The notes under the pieces were generated by a model, which saw nothing but the letters and a program-made list of their open reading frames with translations, had not been told where the DNA came from and did no database searches. Below, piece after piece: positions 26,700 through 36,220 of a stretch of DNA of 64,000 nucleotides. Every line of letters starts with the position of its first letter. The first letter of the stretch is position 1. Source of the stretch: Lentzea albida (GTDB lineage Bacteria > Actinomycetota > Actinomycetes > Mycobacteriales > Pseudonocardiaceae); the NCBI RefSeq assembly GCF_900111005.1, contig NZ_FOFV01000003.1:310001-374000 (forward strand). The letters run 5' to 3'. The position numbers and the translations under genes are program-made.

Positions 26700-29600
26700 T
26701 CAGGCGCCGTCCTCCAGCTCGCCCTCGGTCTCCAGGTAGGCCGACCGCAGCGCGTCCAGAGTGGACTCCTCCGGGTGCTCCCACATCTTGCGCTCGGCCG
26801 CCTCCAGCAGCCGCTCCGCGATGCCGTGCAGCGCCCAGGGGTTCGACGTCTGCAGGAACTTCCGCGTCTCCGGGTCGAGCACGTAGCTCTCGGTGAGCTT
26901 CTCGTACATCCAGTCCGCGACGACACCGGTCGTGGCGTCGTAGCCGAACAGGTACTCGACCGTCGCCTGCAGTTCGAACGCTCCCTTGTAGCCGTGGTTG
27001 CGCATCGCGCCGATCCAGCGCGGGTTCACCACGCGGGCGCGGAAGATCCGCGACGTCTCCTCGGTCAGGGTGCGGGTGCGCACGGCCTCCGGGCGCGTGC
27101 TGTCGCCCACGTACGCGGCGGGCGCCTTGCCCGTCAACGCCTTCACCATCGTGACCATGCCGCCGTGGTACTGGAAGTAGTCGTCGGAGTCGGCGATGTC
27201 GTGCTCGCGGGTGTCGATGTTCTTGGCCGCCACCGCGATCCGCCGGTACGCCGACTCCATGTCCGCGCGTGCTTCGACACCGTCGACACCGCGGCCGTAG
27301 GCGTAGCCGCCCCACACCGCGTACACCTCGGCGATGTCGGACGAGTCGCGCCAGTTGCGGCTGTCGATCAACGGCAGCACACCCGCGCCGTACGCGCCCG
27401 GCTTCGAACCGAAGACGCGCAACGTCGCCCTGCGCTGGTCGCCGTGCTCTTCCAGGTCCCGCAGCATGTGCGCGCGCACGAAGTTCTGCTCCGCGGGCTC
27501 GTCGAGCGCGGCCACCAGCTGCACGGCGTCGTCCAACATGGACACGACGTGCGGGAAGGCGTCGCGGAAGAAGCCGGAGATGCGGACCGTGACGTCGATG
27601 CGCGGGCGCTCCAGTTCCTCCAGCGACACGACTTCCAGCCCGGTGACGCGGCGCGACTGGTCGTCCCACACCGGCCGGACGCCGAGGAGCGCGAACACCT
27701 CGGCGATGTCGTCGCCCGCCGTGCGCATCGCGGACGTGCCCCAGACCGACAGGCCGACCGAGGGCGGCCACTCGCCGTCGTTCTCGGACCGGTAGCGCTC
27801 CAGCAGCGAGTCGGCCATCGCCTGGCCGGTCTCCCACGCGAGCCGCGACGGGATGGCCTTCGGGTCGACCGAGTAGAAGTTGCGGCCGGTCGGCAGCACG
27901 TTCACCAGGCCGCGCAACGGAGAACCCGACGGGCCGGCCGGGATGTAGCCGCCGTCCAGCGCGTGCAGGACGTTCGTCATCTCGTCCGTGGTGCGCGCGA
28001 GCCTCGGGACGACCTCGACGGCCGCGAACTCCAGGATCTTCTGCACGTCCGCCGAGGGGTGCAGACCCGCCGCGGCGGAACGGTCCCAGCCCGCGTCCTC
28101 CATCGCCTGGACGAGCGCGCGGGCCTCTTCCTCGATCGCGTCCACGTCTTCACGTGCGGTGCTCGTGAGCCCGAGTGCCTCACGCAGACCCGGCAGCGCG
28201 GCGACCTGACCACCCCACATCTGCCGCGCCTGCAACATCGCGAGCACGAGGTTCACGCGAACGGAACCGGTGGGCGCCTCGCCGAGGACGTGCAGGCCGT
28301 CGCGGATCTGGACGTCCTTGACCTCGCACAGCCAGCCGTCGACGTGCAGGATGAACTCGTCGAACTCCGCGTCGTGCGGCCGGTCGTCGAGACCCAGGTC
28401 GTGGTCGAGCTTCGCGGCCTTGATCAGCGTCCAGATCTGCGCGCGGATCGCCGGCACCTTGGCCGGGTCCATCGCGGAGATGTTCCCGTACTCGTCGAGC
28501 AGCTGCTCCAGGCGCGCGATGTCGCCGTAGCTGTCGGCGCGGGCCATCGGCGGCACGAGGTGGTCGACCAGCGTGGCGTGCGCACGGCGCTTGGCCTGCG
28601 TGCCCTCGCCCGGGTCGTTGACGAGGAACGGGTAGATCAGCGGCAGGTCACCGAGCGCCGCGTCCGTGCCGCAGGACGCCGACATGCCGACGGTCTTGCC
28701 CGGCAACCACTCCAGGTTGCCGTGTTTGCCGACGTGCACCACGGCGTCCGCGCCGAAGTTCGACTCGATCCACCGGTAGGCGGCGAGGTAGTGGTGCGAC
28801 GGCGGCAGGTCCGGGTCGTGGTAGATCGCGATCGGGTTCTCGCCGAACCCGCGCGGCGGCTGGACGATCACCGCGACGTTGCCGGACCGCAGCGCGGCCA
28901 GCACGATCTCCCCCTCGCGCGACTTGGAGAAGTCGACGAACAACGAGCCGGGCGCCTCGCCCCAGTGCTCGCGCATCGACTCGCGGAAGTCCTCCGGCAG
29001 CGTCTCGTGGAACTCGCGGTAGTCGGCCGCGGCGATGCGGATCGGGTTGCTCTCGAACTGCTCCTGCGTGAGCCAGTCGGCGTCCTGGCCACCGGCGGCG
29101 ATCAGCGCGTGGATCAGCTTGTCACCGTCGAGCTCGTCGACGCCCGGCAGCTCGTCGCCGATGTCGTACCCGTGTTCCTTCATGGCCTTGAGCAGCCGCA
29201 CGGTCGACGCGGGCGTGTCGAGCCCGACCGCGTTGCCGATGCGCGAGTGCTTCGTCGGGTACGCCGACAGCATCACGACGACCTTGCGCTCGGCGACCGG
29301 GATGTGGCGCAACCGCCCGTGCCGCACGGCGATGCCCGCGACGCGCAGCGCCCGTTCGGGGTCGGCGACGTAGACGGTGAGACCGTCTTCGTCGATCTCC
29401 TTGAAGGAGAACGGGACCGTGATGATCCGGCCGTCGAACTCCGGGATCGCGACCTGCGTCGCGGTGTCCAAAGGAGACAGTCCGTCGTCGTTCTCATCCC
29501 ACGTGTCGCGGCTCGAAGTGAGGCACAGGCCCTGCAGGATCGGCACGTCGAGCGCGGCCAGCGCACCGACGTCCCACGCGTCGTCGTCACCACCGGCGGA

Positions 29601-30266
29601 CGCCTTGGCGGGGTTCGTGCCTCCCGCGGCGAGCACCGTGACGACCAGCGCGTCGGCCTGCCGGAGCGTGTCGAGCAGCTCGGGTTCGGCGGTGCGCAGC
29701 GAGGAGCAGTAGACCGGCAGCGGCTTGCCGCCCTTGGCCTCGATCGCGTCGCAGAGCGCGTGGATGAACGCCGTGTTCCCGGCGACGTGGTGCGCGCGGT
29801 AGTAGAGCACGGCGACCGTGGGACCGGTCTCCGGCGTGCTCTCCCGCTCCAGCACACCCCACGTGGGCGTGGCGGCCGGGGCCGCGAAGCCGTGGCCGGT
29901 CAGCAGCACGGTGTCGGAGAGGAACTTGTGCAGCTCGGTGAGGTTCGCCGGGCCGCCGTGCGCGAGGTAGAGGTGCGCCTCCGCGCACACGCCACCTGCC
30001 ACCGTCGACAGCTCCATGAGCGCCGCGTCGGGCTGCATCTCGCCCCCGAGCACGACCACCGGCAGCCCGCTCGCGAGGAGCCAGTCGAGCCCTTCCTCCC
30101 ACATCCGGCGACCGCCGAGGATGCGCACGAGGACCAGGTCGACGCCGTCCACCAGCGCGGGGAGGTCGTCCACGGTGGTGCGCGACGGGTTGCCGAGCCG
30201 GTACTCGGCACCGCTCGCACGCGCCGACAGCAGGTCGGTGTCGGAGGTCGACAACAGCAGGATCAC
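26700..30266 (-). CDS. cobN: Cobaltochelatase subunit CobN
   Basis: 1188 residues, the usual size of the large chelatase subunit that inserts cobalt into hydrogenobyrinic acid a,c-diamide in the aerobic cobalamin pathway. Conserved CobN stretches are visible: HVGKHGNLEWLPGKTVGMS, GWDRSAAAGLHPSADV, SVWGTSAMRTAGDDIAEVFALLG and RNHGYKGAFELQATVEYLFGYDA. The GTG start at 30266 has GGAG five bases upstream. The leader carries a cobalamin riboswitch, so expression should fall when B12 is plentiful. The CobS/CobT or ChlID-like partners are not in this window. Confidence 0.97.
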   Translation of the reverse strand: MILLLSTSDTDLLSARASGAEYRLGNPSRTTVDDLPALVDGVDLVLVRILGGRRMWEEGLDWLLASGLPVVVLGGEMQPDAALMELSTVAGGVCAEAHLYLAHGGPANLTELHKFLSDTVLLTGHGFAAPAATPTWGVLERESTPETGPTVAVLYYRAHHVAGNTAFIHALCDAIEAKGGKPLPVYCSSLRTAEPELLDTLRQADALVVTVLAAGGTNPAKASAGGDDDAWDVGALAALDVPILQGLCLTSSRDTWDENDDGLSPLDTATQVAIPEFDGRIITVPFSFKEIDEDGLTVYVADPERALRVAGIAVRHGRLRHIPVAERKVVVMLSAYPTKHSRIGNAVGLDTPASTVRLLKAMKEHGYDIGDELPGVDELDGDKLIHALIAAGGQDADWLTQEQFESNPIRIAAADYREFHETLPEDFRESMREHWGEAPGSLFVDFSKSREGEIVLAALRSGNVAVIVQPPRGFGENPIAIYHDPDLPPSHHYLAAYRWIESNFGADAVVHVGKHGNLEWLPGKTVGMSASCGTDAALGDLPLIYPFLVNDPGEGTQAKRRAHATLVDHLVPPMARADSYGDIARLEQLLDEYGNISAMDPAKVPAIRAQIWTLIKAAKLDHDLGLDDRPHDAEFDEFILHVDGWLCEVKDVQIRDGLHVLGEAPTGSVRVNLVLAMLQARQMWGGQVAALPGLREALGLTSTAREDVDAIEEEARALVQAMEDAGWDRSAAAGLHPSADVQKILEFAAVEVVPRLARTTDEMTNVLHALDGGYIPAGPSGSPLRGLVNVLPTGRNFYSVDPKAIPSRLAWETGQAMADSLLERYRSENDGEWPPSVGLSVWGTSAMRTAGDDIAEVFALLGVRPVWDDQSRRVTGLEVVSLEELERPRIDVTVRISGFFRDAFPHVVSMLDDAVQLVAALDEPAEQNFVRAHMLRDLEEHGDQRRATLRVFGSKPGAYGAGVLPLIDSRNWRDSSDIAEVYAVWGGYAYGRGVDGVEARADMESAYRRIAVAAKNIDTREHDIADSDDYFQYHGGMVTMVKALTGKAPAAYVGDSTRPEAVRTRTLTEETSRIFRARVVNPRWIGAMRNHGYKGAFELQATVEYLFGYDATTGVVADWMYEKLTESYVLDPETRKFLQTSNPWALHGIAERLLEAAERKMWEHPEESTLDALRSAYLETEGELEDGA

Positions 30267-30279
30267 GCGGGCTCCATCC

Positions 30280-30425
30280 CTCGTGGGGTCCTCGCCCCAG
30301 GTTGCGGGTGACTGGCGAAGCAGAGTTCCTGACTCCCAGCGGTGTGCTGGTCACAGTGGCGGGACCGCGCCGGATTCACACCGGCTTCCTCCTGCGCTTC
30401 GTCGTTCGGGCTCACCCTAACCGGC
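30280..30425 (-). ncRNA. Cobalamin riboswitch in the cobN leader
   Basis: In the minus sense the leader has the conserved aptamer elements in order: GCCGGTGTGAATCCGGC, then the B12 box GCCACTGTGACC (30360-30349), then GGGAGTCAGGAACTCTGC. Just before the ribosome site, GGGG and CCCC segments (30284-30299) can form a small hairpin next to GGATGGAG, which suggests control of translation initiation. The element serves only cobN; the divergent cobG transcript does not carry it. Confidence 0.93.
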
Positions 30426-30442
30426 GGGTTACAGTCCGACCT

Positions 30443-31513
30443 ATGCGTAGTCACCCGGATGCCTGCCCCGGCGCCGTCGAGCTGCACGCCGCGGCCGACG
30501 GCGGGCTGGCGCGCATCCGGGTGCCGGGCGGCACGCTTTCCGCTGCTCAGTGGGACGTCGTGCGGGTGGCGGCGCGCGAGCTCGGAAACGGTTCAGTGGA
30601 ACTGACCTCGCGGGCGAACCTCCAGATCAGAGGCCTGCGGGACGGCGTGGAGCTGGGTGCGCGACTGGCCGCGGCGGGCCTGCTGCCGTCGGCCACGCAC
30701 GAACGGATGCGCAACATCATCGCGGCGCCGCTGGCGGACAACCAGGGGCTGGTCGACGAGATCGACGCGGCGTTGTGCGCGGACCCGGAACTGGCGGATC
30801 TGCCAGGCCGTTTCCTGCTCACGGTGGGGGCGTCGGTGAGCGGGCTGGGCGGGGACTTCGGCCTGGTCAGCGCCTCGGAGGGCACCTTTGCCCTGCTGCT
30901 TGCCGGCCGTGACACCGGCGTGCGCGTCACCGACCCCGCCGACGCCGTCCTCACCGCCGCCCGCCTCTTCCAGCGGTTGCGCGGCCCGGCCTGGCGCCTG
31001 TCCGAAGTGGACGACGGTGTGCGAAAGATCACCGCTCACTTCGGCACGACGGACGCCCCGCGCATCACCCCTGCTGTGACTCCTGTCGCACCTTCACCGT
31101 TGACCCCAGGCGTTCCACTCGGCCGCCTCGACGCGCACCAGCTTCCGGGCGTCGCCCTCCGCCTGACGCCGTGGCGCGGTCTGGTCGTGCCCGCCGGCAC
31201 CGACACGTCCGGCCTGATCACCGACCCGGACTCGCCGTGGCACGGTGTCAGCGCCTGCACCGGGCGCCCCGGCTGCGCCAAATCGCTCTCGGACGTCCGC
31301 GCTGACGTACACGCATGGCTCGACGGCGCCGCACGCACCGATACGGCCCACCACACACACGCGCCGGGCCGGGTACCCCCGATTTCAATTCTAGGGAGCA
31401 GGTCTGACAGCCGGCCGGTCCACTGGTCGGGCTGTGCCCGCCGCTGCGGCCGTCCCGCCGGCGATGTGATCGAGTTCGTCGCGACCGGCGACGGCTACGA
31501 GGAGATCCGTTGA
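30443..31513 (+). CDS. cobG: Precorrin-3B synthase CobG
   Basis: 356 residues, nitrite/sulfite-reductase-like ferredoxin-fold enzyme converting precorrin-3A to precorrin-3B with O2. Substrate and cluster motifs are present: ELTSRANLQIRGL near the N-terminus and two Cys pairs, ACTGRPGCAKS and WSGCARRCGRP, for the [4Fe-4S] cluster. ATG 30443 is the first start after the riboswitch region. A short unusually A/T-rich segment (about 31371-31410, residues VPPISILGSRSDS) lies between the Cys pairs and looks foreign to the family. TTG of cobH overlaps the stop. CobG marks the oxygen-dependent pathway. Confidence 0.94.
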   Translation: MRSHPDACPGAVELHAAADGGLARIRVPGGTLSAAQWDVVRVAARELGNGSVELTSRANLQIRGLRDGVELGARLAAAGLLPSATHERMRNIIAAPLADNQGLVDEIDAALCADPELADLPGRFLLTVGASVSGLGGDFGLVSASEGTFALLLAGRDTGVRVTDPADAVLTAARLFQRLRGPAWRLSEVDDGVRKITAHFGTTDAPRITPAVTPVAPSPLTPGVPLGRLDAHQLPGVALRLTPWRGLVVPAGTDTSGLITDPDSPWHGVSACTGRPGCAKSLSDVRADVHAWLDGAARTDTAHHTHAPGRVPPISILGSRSDSRPVHWSGCARRCGRPAGDVIEFVATGDGYEEIR

Positions 31514-32130
31514 CGCAGTACATCAAGGACGGGGCGGAGATCTACCGCCAGTCCTTCGCCACCATCCGCGCGGAGTCGGACCTCACCGGGTTCCCCGACG
31601 ACGTCGCGAAGGTCGTCGTCCGCATGATCCACGCGTGCGGCATGACCGACCTGCCCCAGGACGTCGCGTTCTCGCCGAACGTCGTCCGGAACGCCCGCGC
31701 GGCACTCCGCGCCGGCGCGCCGATCCTGTGCGACGCCACCATGGTTTCGTCCGGCGTGACCCGCCGGCGGCTGCCCGCGGACAACGAAGTCCTGTGCTAC
31801 CTGCAGGACCCGCGCACACCCGACCTCGCGAAGAGCATCGGCAACACGCGCAGCGCCGCGGCTCTGGAACTGCTCGCGGACCGGTTCGACGGGGCCGTGA
31901 TCGCGATCGGCAACGCGCCCACCGCGTTGTTCCACCTCCTCGACCTGATCGCCGCCGGCGCCCCGCGGCCCGCGGCGGTCCTCGGCATCCCCGTCGGGTT
32001 CATCGGGGCGGTGGAGTCCAAGGAAGCCTTGGCCGCAACGGATCTGGAGCACCTCGTGGTGCGCGGCCGGCGCGGCGGCAGTGCCATGACGGCGGCGGCC
32101 ATCAACGCGATCGCGAGCGAGGAAGAGTGA
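31510..32130 (+). CDS. cobH: Precorrin-8X methylmutase CobH
   Basis: 206 residues. It moves the C11 methyl group to C12, turning precorrin-8X into hydrogenobyrinic acid. The family motifs VRMIHACGMTDL (catalytic His), PILCDATMVSSGV and AIGNAPTALF are complete and the length is standard. Start TTG 31510 overlaps the cobG stop; the stop overlaps the cobIJ start by one base, so cobG-cobH-cobIJ is a coupled operon. Confidence 0.96.
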   Translation: MTQYIKDGAEIYRQSFATIRAESDLTGFPDDVAKVVVRMIHACGMTDLPQDVAFSPNVVRNARAALRAGAPILCDATMVSSGVTRRRLPADNEVLCYLQDPRTPDLAKSIGNTRSAAALELLADRFDGAVIAIGNAPTALFHLLDLIAAGAPRPAAVLGIPVGFIGAVESKEALAATDLEHLVVRGRRGGSAMTAAAINAIASEEE

Positions 32131-33581
32131 TGACGGGCAAGCTCTACGGCGTCGGCGTGGGTCCCGGCGACCCGGAACTCGTGACGGTGAAGGCCGCACG
32201 GCTCATCCACGACGCCGACGTGATCGCGTTCCACAGCGCCCGCCACGGCCGCAGCAACGCGAAGACCGTTGCGGCGCCGTACTTCCGCGACGGCCAGATC
32301 ATGGAACAGCTCGTCTACCCGGTCACCACCGAGGACACGGACGACTACCAGGGCGAGATCGACACCTTCTACGAGGAGGCCGCCGCCAAGCTGGCCGCGC
32401 ACCTCGACGCCGGGCGCGACGTCGTCGTGCTGGCCGCCGGAGACCCGTTCTTCTACGGCTCGTACATGCACATGCACAAGCGCCTCAAAGACCGCTACGA
32501 GTGGGAGGTCGTTCCCGGCGTCACGTCGGTGAGCGGGGCGAGCGCCGTGCTCGGCACCCCGCTCGTCGAACGCGACGAGGTGCTCACGATCCTGCCCGGC
32601 ACGCTGCCGCCCGCCGAGCTCGCGACCCGCCTCGCCGACACCGACAGCGCCGCGATCCTCAAGCTGGGCCGCACCTTCGGCAACGTCCGCGCTGCCCTGG
32701 AGGCGTCCGGACGGCTCGACGGCGCCTGGTACGTCGAGCGCGCCACGACCGGCCGGCAGAAGATGTCGCCGCTCGCCGACGTCGACCCCGAGACCGTGCC
32801 GTACTTCTCGATCGCCGTGCTGCCGAGCCAGTCCAGGCCCGCCAAGCCGAAGGGCGAGGTCGTGGTCGTCGGCCTCGGCCCGGGCTCCCGGGACTGGCTC
32901 ACCCCGGAGGCCCGCCAGGAGCTGGAGGCCGCCGACGAACTGGTCGGCTACAGCACCTACCTCAACCGGGTTCCCCTGCGCCCCGGCCAGAAGCGGCACC
33001 TGTCGCACAACCAGGTCGAGTCGGAACGCGCCGCGTTCGCGCTGGACCTGGCCCGCAAGGGCGCCCGCGTCGCCGTCGTGTCGTCGGGTGACCCCGGCGT
33101 GTTCGCGATGGCCACCGCGGTGCTGGAGGTCGCCGCGGAGACGGCCGACGTCCCGGTCCGGGTCCTCCCCGGCGTCACGGCCGCGAACGCCGTGGCGGCC
33201 AAGGCGGGCGCGCCGCTCGGCCACGACTACGCGGTGATCTCGTTGAGCGACAGGCTCAAGCCGTGGGACGTCATCGCCGAACGCCTGGAGGCCACCGCCA
33301 AGGCCGACCTGGTGATCGCGATCTACAACCCGGCGTCCAAGGCCCGCACTCACCAGGTGGCGGACATGCGCGACCTGCTGCTCCGGCACCGCTCCCCGGA
33401 GACCCCGGTCGTCGTCGGACGCGACGTCGGCGGCCCGGAGGAGGAGATCCGCGTGCTCACGCTCGGCGCCCTCGACCCGGCCACGATCGACATGCGCTGC
33501 CTGCTGATCATCGGTTCGTCGCAGACGGTCGTGACCGGCGCGGGAGTCGTCTTCACGCCCCGGCGGTACCCAACCACCTGA
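32130..33581 (+). CDS. cobIJ: Fused precorrin-2 C20- and precorrin-3B C17-methyltransferase (CobI-CobJ)
   Basis: 483 residues with two tandem tetrapyrrole methylase domains, a fusion also found in mycobacteria and other actinobacteria. Domain 1 (about 1-240; LYGVGVGPGDPELVTVKA, LAAGDPFFYGSY) is CobI-like. Domain 2 (about 246-483; VVVVGLGPGSRDWLTPEA, VSSGDPGVFAMA, IYNPASKARTHQ) is CobJ-like with its ring-contraction region. Both use SAM. The 3' end overlaps cobK on the opposite strand by 29 bases. Confidence 0.96.
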   Translation: MTGKLYGVGVGPGDPELVTVKAARLIHDADVIAFHSARHGRSNAKTVAAPYFRDGQIMEQLVYPVTTEDTDDYQGEIDTFYEEAAAKLAAHLDAGRDVVVLAAGDPFFYGSYMHMHKRLKDRYEWEVVPGVTSVSGASAVLGTPLVERDEVLTILPGTLPPAELATRLADTDSAAILKLGRTFGNVRAALEASGRLDGAWYVERATTGRQKMSPLADVDPETVPYFSIAVLPSQSRPAKPKGEVVVVGLGPGSRDWLTPEARQELEAADELVGYSTYLNRVPLRPGQKRHLSHNQVESERAAFALDLARKGARVAVVSSGDPGVFAMATAVLEVAAETADVPVRVLPGVTAANAVAAKAGAPLGHDYAVISLSDRLKPWDVIAERLEATAKADLVIAIYNPASKARTHQVADMRDLLLRHRSPETPVVVGRDVGGPEEEIRVLTLGALDPATIDMRCLLIIGSSQTVVTGAGVVFTPRRYPTT

Positions 33582-34341
33582 CGGCGGCGTCGACGTCGGC
33601 CACCGTGTCCACGGGCGGGAGCGGTGGCCGGCGCACGACCACGACCGGCACGCCGAGCTGACGCGCGGCCTCCAGCTTCGCCGACGTCATCGACCCACCG
33701 CTGTCCTTGGTGACGAGCACGTCGATCCCGCGCGACCGCATCAGCTCCAGCTCACCGTCCACTGTGAACGGTCCGCGTGACAGCAGCACCTCGATCCGCC
33801 GCGGCAGCGGCGGTTCCGGCGGCTCGACCATCCGCGCGAGGAACCACTGCGGGCACCCGGCGAACTCCGCGAGGTCCTGCCGCCCGGTCGTCAGGAAGAC
33901 CCGCTCCCCCGGCAGGTCCCGCGCGGCCCCGGCCACGCCGTCCACCCAGTGCCAGCCCGGCTGCGGCGTGAAGCCGGGCCGCCGCAGGACCAGCAACGGC
34001 ACGCCGACCTGCGTGCAGGCCTCGAAGGCGTTGGCGGTGATCCGCTGGGCGAAGGGGTGGGTCGCGTCGACGACGGCCCGGACATCGTTGTCGCGCAACC
34101 ACTGCGCGAGCCCGGCCACCCCGCCGAAGCCGCCGATGCGGACCTCGCCGGCAGGGAGGGCGGGGTTGCTGACCCTGCCCGCCAGGGAGGAGACGACCGG
34201 GCCGCGCGGAACGGCAGAAGTGGACAGGCCCGGGGTGGCGGCGTCCGGGCGTGCGGTGGCGCCCACCTCCGCGCCCACCTCAGCCACCACTCGCCGCGCG
34301 AGCTCCCGCGCCTCCCCCGTCCCCCCGAGGATCAGGATCAT
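33553..34341 (-). CDS. cobK: Precorrin-6A reductase CobK
   Basis: 262 residues. It starts with the Rossmann-type MILILGGTGEARELARR nucleotide site and contains DATHPFAQRITANAFEAC and the C-terminal VTKDSGGSMTSAKLEAA signature of NADPH-dependent CobK/CbiJ. ATG 34341 overlaps the cobM stop by four bases; a longer open frame to 34533 is only the shadow of cobM. Last gene of the cobL-cobM-cobK operon. Confidence 0.95.
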   Translation of the reverse strand: MILILGGTGEARELARRVVAEVGAEVGATARPDAATPGLSTSAVPRGPVVSSLAGRVSNPALPAGEVRIGGFGGVAGLAQWLRDNDVRAVVDATHPFAQRITANAFEACTQVGVPLLVLRRPGFTPQPGWHWVDGVAGAARDLPGERVFLTTGRQDLAEFAGCPQWFLARMVEPPEPPLPRRIEVLLSRGPFTVDGELELMRSRGIDVLVTKDSGGSMTSAKLEAARQLGVPVVVVRRPPLPPVDTVADVDAAVRWLGTAGA

Positions 34342-35078
34342 CGAACGCGCGTGGCCGAGTACAGGTGGCTGTCCGGGAACTGCGTCGCCCCCAGCACCTG
34401 GCCGACGATGATCACCGCGGTCCGCCTGATCCCGGCGGCCTCGACCTGCGCGGCGATGTCGTCCAGCGTCCCCCGCAGCACGACCTCGTCCTCCCGGGAC
34501 GCGTACGCGACGACCGCGACCGGGCAGTCCCACCCGTAGTTCGGCACCAGCTCCGCCACCACGTCCGAGATCCGCTGCACGGCGAGGTGCAGCACGAGGG
34601 TCGCGTGGCTGCGTCCCAGCGTGTCCAGGTCCTCGCCCTCGGGCATCGGCGTGGCGCGCTGCGAGGTCCGCGTGAGGATCACCGTCTGCCCGACGCCGGG
34701 CACCGTCAGCTCGCGCTGCAACGACGCCGCCGCGGCCGCGTAGGCCGGTACCCCGGGCGTCACGTCGTAGTCGATGCCCAGCGCGTCCAACCGGCGCATC
34801 TGCTCGGCCATCGCGCTGAACACCGACGGGTCGCCGGAGTGCAGCCGCGCCACGTCCAGCCCCTGCTCCGAGGCCGCGACGAGCTCGGCGACGATCTCGT
34901 CGAGCGTCAGCTCGGCCGTGTCGACCTTCCGCGCGCTGGCGGGGCAGAAGTCCAGCAGCTCCTCCGGCACCAGCGCACCGGCGTAGAGGCAGACGGACGA
35001 CGACTCGATCAGCGACCGCCCCCGCACCGTGATCAGGTCGGCCGCTCCGGGCCCGGCCCCGATGAAGTGCACGGTCAC
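34338..35078 (-). CDS. cobM: Precorrin-4 C11-methyltransferase CobM
   Basis: 246 residues, single tetrapyrrole methylase domain. N-terminal VHFIGAGPGAADLITVRG, VCLYAGALVPEELL, ARLHSGDPSVFSAMAEQM and LTRTSQRATPMP match CobM/CbiF closely. It methylates C11 of precorrin-4 with SAM. GTG 35078 is chosen because it overlaps the cobL stop (35075) and begins just before the first strand of the fold; the longer frame to 35195 lies inside cobL. Confidence 0.96.
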   Translation of the reverse strand: MTVHFIGAGPGAADLITVRGRSLIESSSVCLYAGALVPEELLDFCPASARKVDTAELTLDEIVAELVAASEQGLDVARLHSGDPSVFSAMAEQMRRLDALGIDYDVTPGVPAYAAAAASLQRELTVPGVGQTVILTRTSQRATPMPEGEDLDTLGRSHATLVLHLAVQRISDVVAELVPNYGWDCPVAVVAYASREDEVVLRGTLDDIAAQVEAAGIRRTAVIIVGQVLGATQFPDSHLYSATRVR

Positions 35079-36220
35079 TTCGTCACGCTCCACGTCGTCA
35101 CGGGCATGTGCGGCCGCCAGCCGGTGAACTTGCCGACCGACGAGCCGCGGTTCACCGCGATCCGCACCAGGTCGCCGCCGAGCCGCGCGTACCACTGCGC
35201 CACCACGGCCTCGGACTCGAGCGTCACCGCGTTGACGACCAAACGACCACCCGCGGCCAGCGCGTCCCAGCAGGACTGCAGCACGCCGGGCACGGTCACC
35301 CCGCCGCCGATGAAGATCGCGTCGGGCTTCTCCAGCCCCTCCAACGCCTCCGGCGCCCGTCCGATGTGGACCTCCACACCGGGCACGCCCAGAGACGCAG
35401 CGTTACCCCGGATTCGCTCTGCGCGTTCGTCCGACTGCTCGATGGCGATCGCACGGCACGTCGGGTGCGTGCGCGCCCACTCGATAGCGATGGAACCCGA
35501 TCCCGCGCCGACGTCCCACAGCAGCTGCCCGGGCAGCGGCGCCAATCTCGACAGCGAAATAGCCCGCACCTCTCGCTTCGTCAGCTGGCCATCGGAGTCG
35601 TACACGTCATCGGGCAGGCCGGGAACCCTGGAGAGAGCGCTCCCGCCGTACTCGATCGCGATCACGCACAGCGGGTCCGCGTCCTGCCCAGACCAAGGGT
35701 AAACCCGCTCGGCGGCACCACCTAGCTGTTCGAGCACGGTGATCGGTCCGGCGATCTCCGCGACAGTCGCCGGGTCACCGCCCAGCACGAGCACGCGCCG
35801 TCCCGGCGTCAGCACGGGGCGTAGCAGGTCGGCCGGGCGCGCCACCAGCGACACGACCTCGACCTCGTTCAACGCCCACCCGAGCCGCGCGCAGGCCAGC
35901 GACACCGACGACGGGTGCGGGACCACGCGCACCCGTTCCCCCAGCAACCGGACCAAAGTGGTCCCGATTCCGTGGAACATCGGGTCACCCGACGCCAGAA
36001 CGCACACGTCCCGGTACTTCTCGAACAACGCGGGCAAAGCCGGTACCAGCGGCGACGGCCACGCGACCCGCTCGAACTCCCCCGGCACGAGGTCGAGCTG
36101 ACGCTGCGAGCCCATCAGCACACGCGAGCTGGAAACAGCCTGTTGAGCCGCGGGAGAAAGCCCGTCCCAGCCGTCGGCGCCGATGCCGACGACCACGACG
36201 TCAGACGCTGCCGGAGACAC
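35075..36220 (-). CDS. cobL: Precorrin-6Y C5,15-methyltransferase (decarboxylating) CobL
   Basis: 381 residues, two domains. The N-terminal CbiE-like methylase (VVVVGIGADGWDGLSPAA, LASGDPMFHGIGTTL) ends near 200. The C-terminal CbiT-like domain (about 205-381) has the SAM motif LLWDVGAGSGSIAIEWAR and IFIGGGVTVPG. The protein methylates C5 and C15 and decarboxylates ring C acetate. Start GTG 36220 lies inside the end of the preceding PPOX gene (20-bp overlap), so the two are probably co-transcribed. Confidence 0.96.
   Translation of the reverse strand: MSPAASDVVVVGIGADGWDGLSPAAQQAVSSSRVLMGSQRQLDLVPGEFERVAWPSPLVPALPALFEKYRDVCVLASGDPMFHGIGTTLVRLLGERVRVVPHPSSVSLACARLGWALNEVEVVSLVARPADLLRPVLTPGRRVLVLGGDPATVAEIAGPITVLEQLGGAAERVYPWSGQDADPLCVIAIEYGGSALSRVPGLPDDVYDSDGQLTKREVRAISLSRLAPLPGQLLWDVGAGSGSIAIEWARTHPTCRAIAIEQSDERAERIRGNAASLGVPGVEVHIGRAPEALEGLEKPDAIFIGGGVTVPGVLQSCWDALAAGGRLVVNAVTLESEAVVAQWYARLGGDLVRIAVNRGSSVGKFTGWRPHMPVTTWSVTK

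Noticed and set aside
26775..30311. A 1178-residue plus-strand frame opposite cobN
   Set aside because: Antisense shadow caused by codon bias; cobN on the minus strand carries all family motifs.
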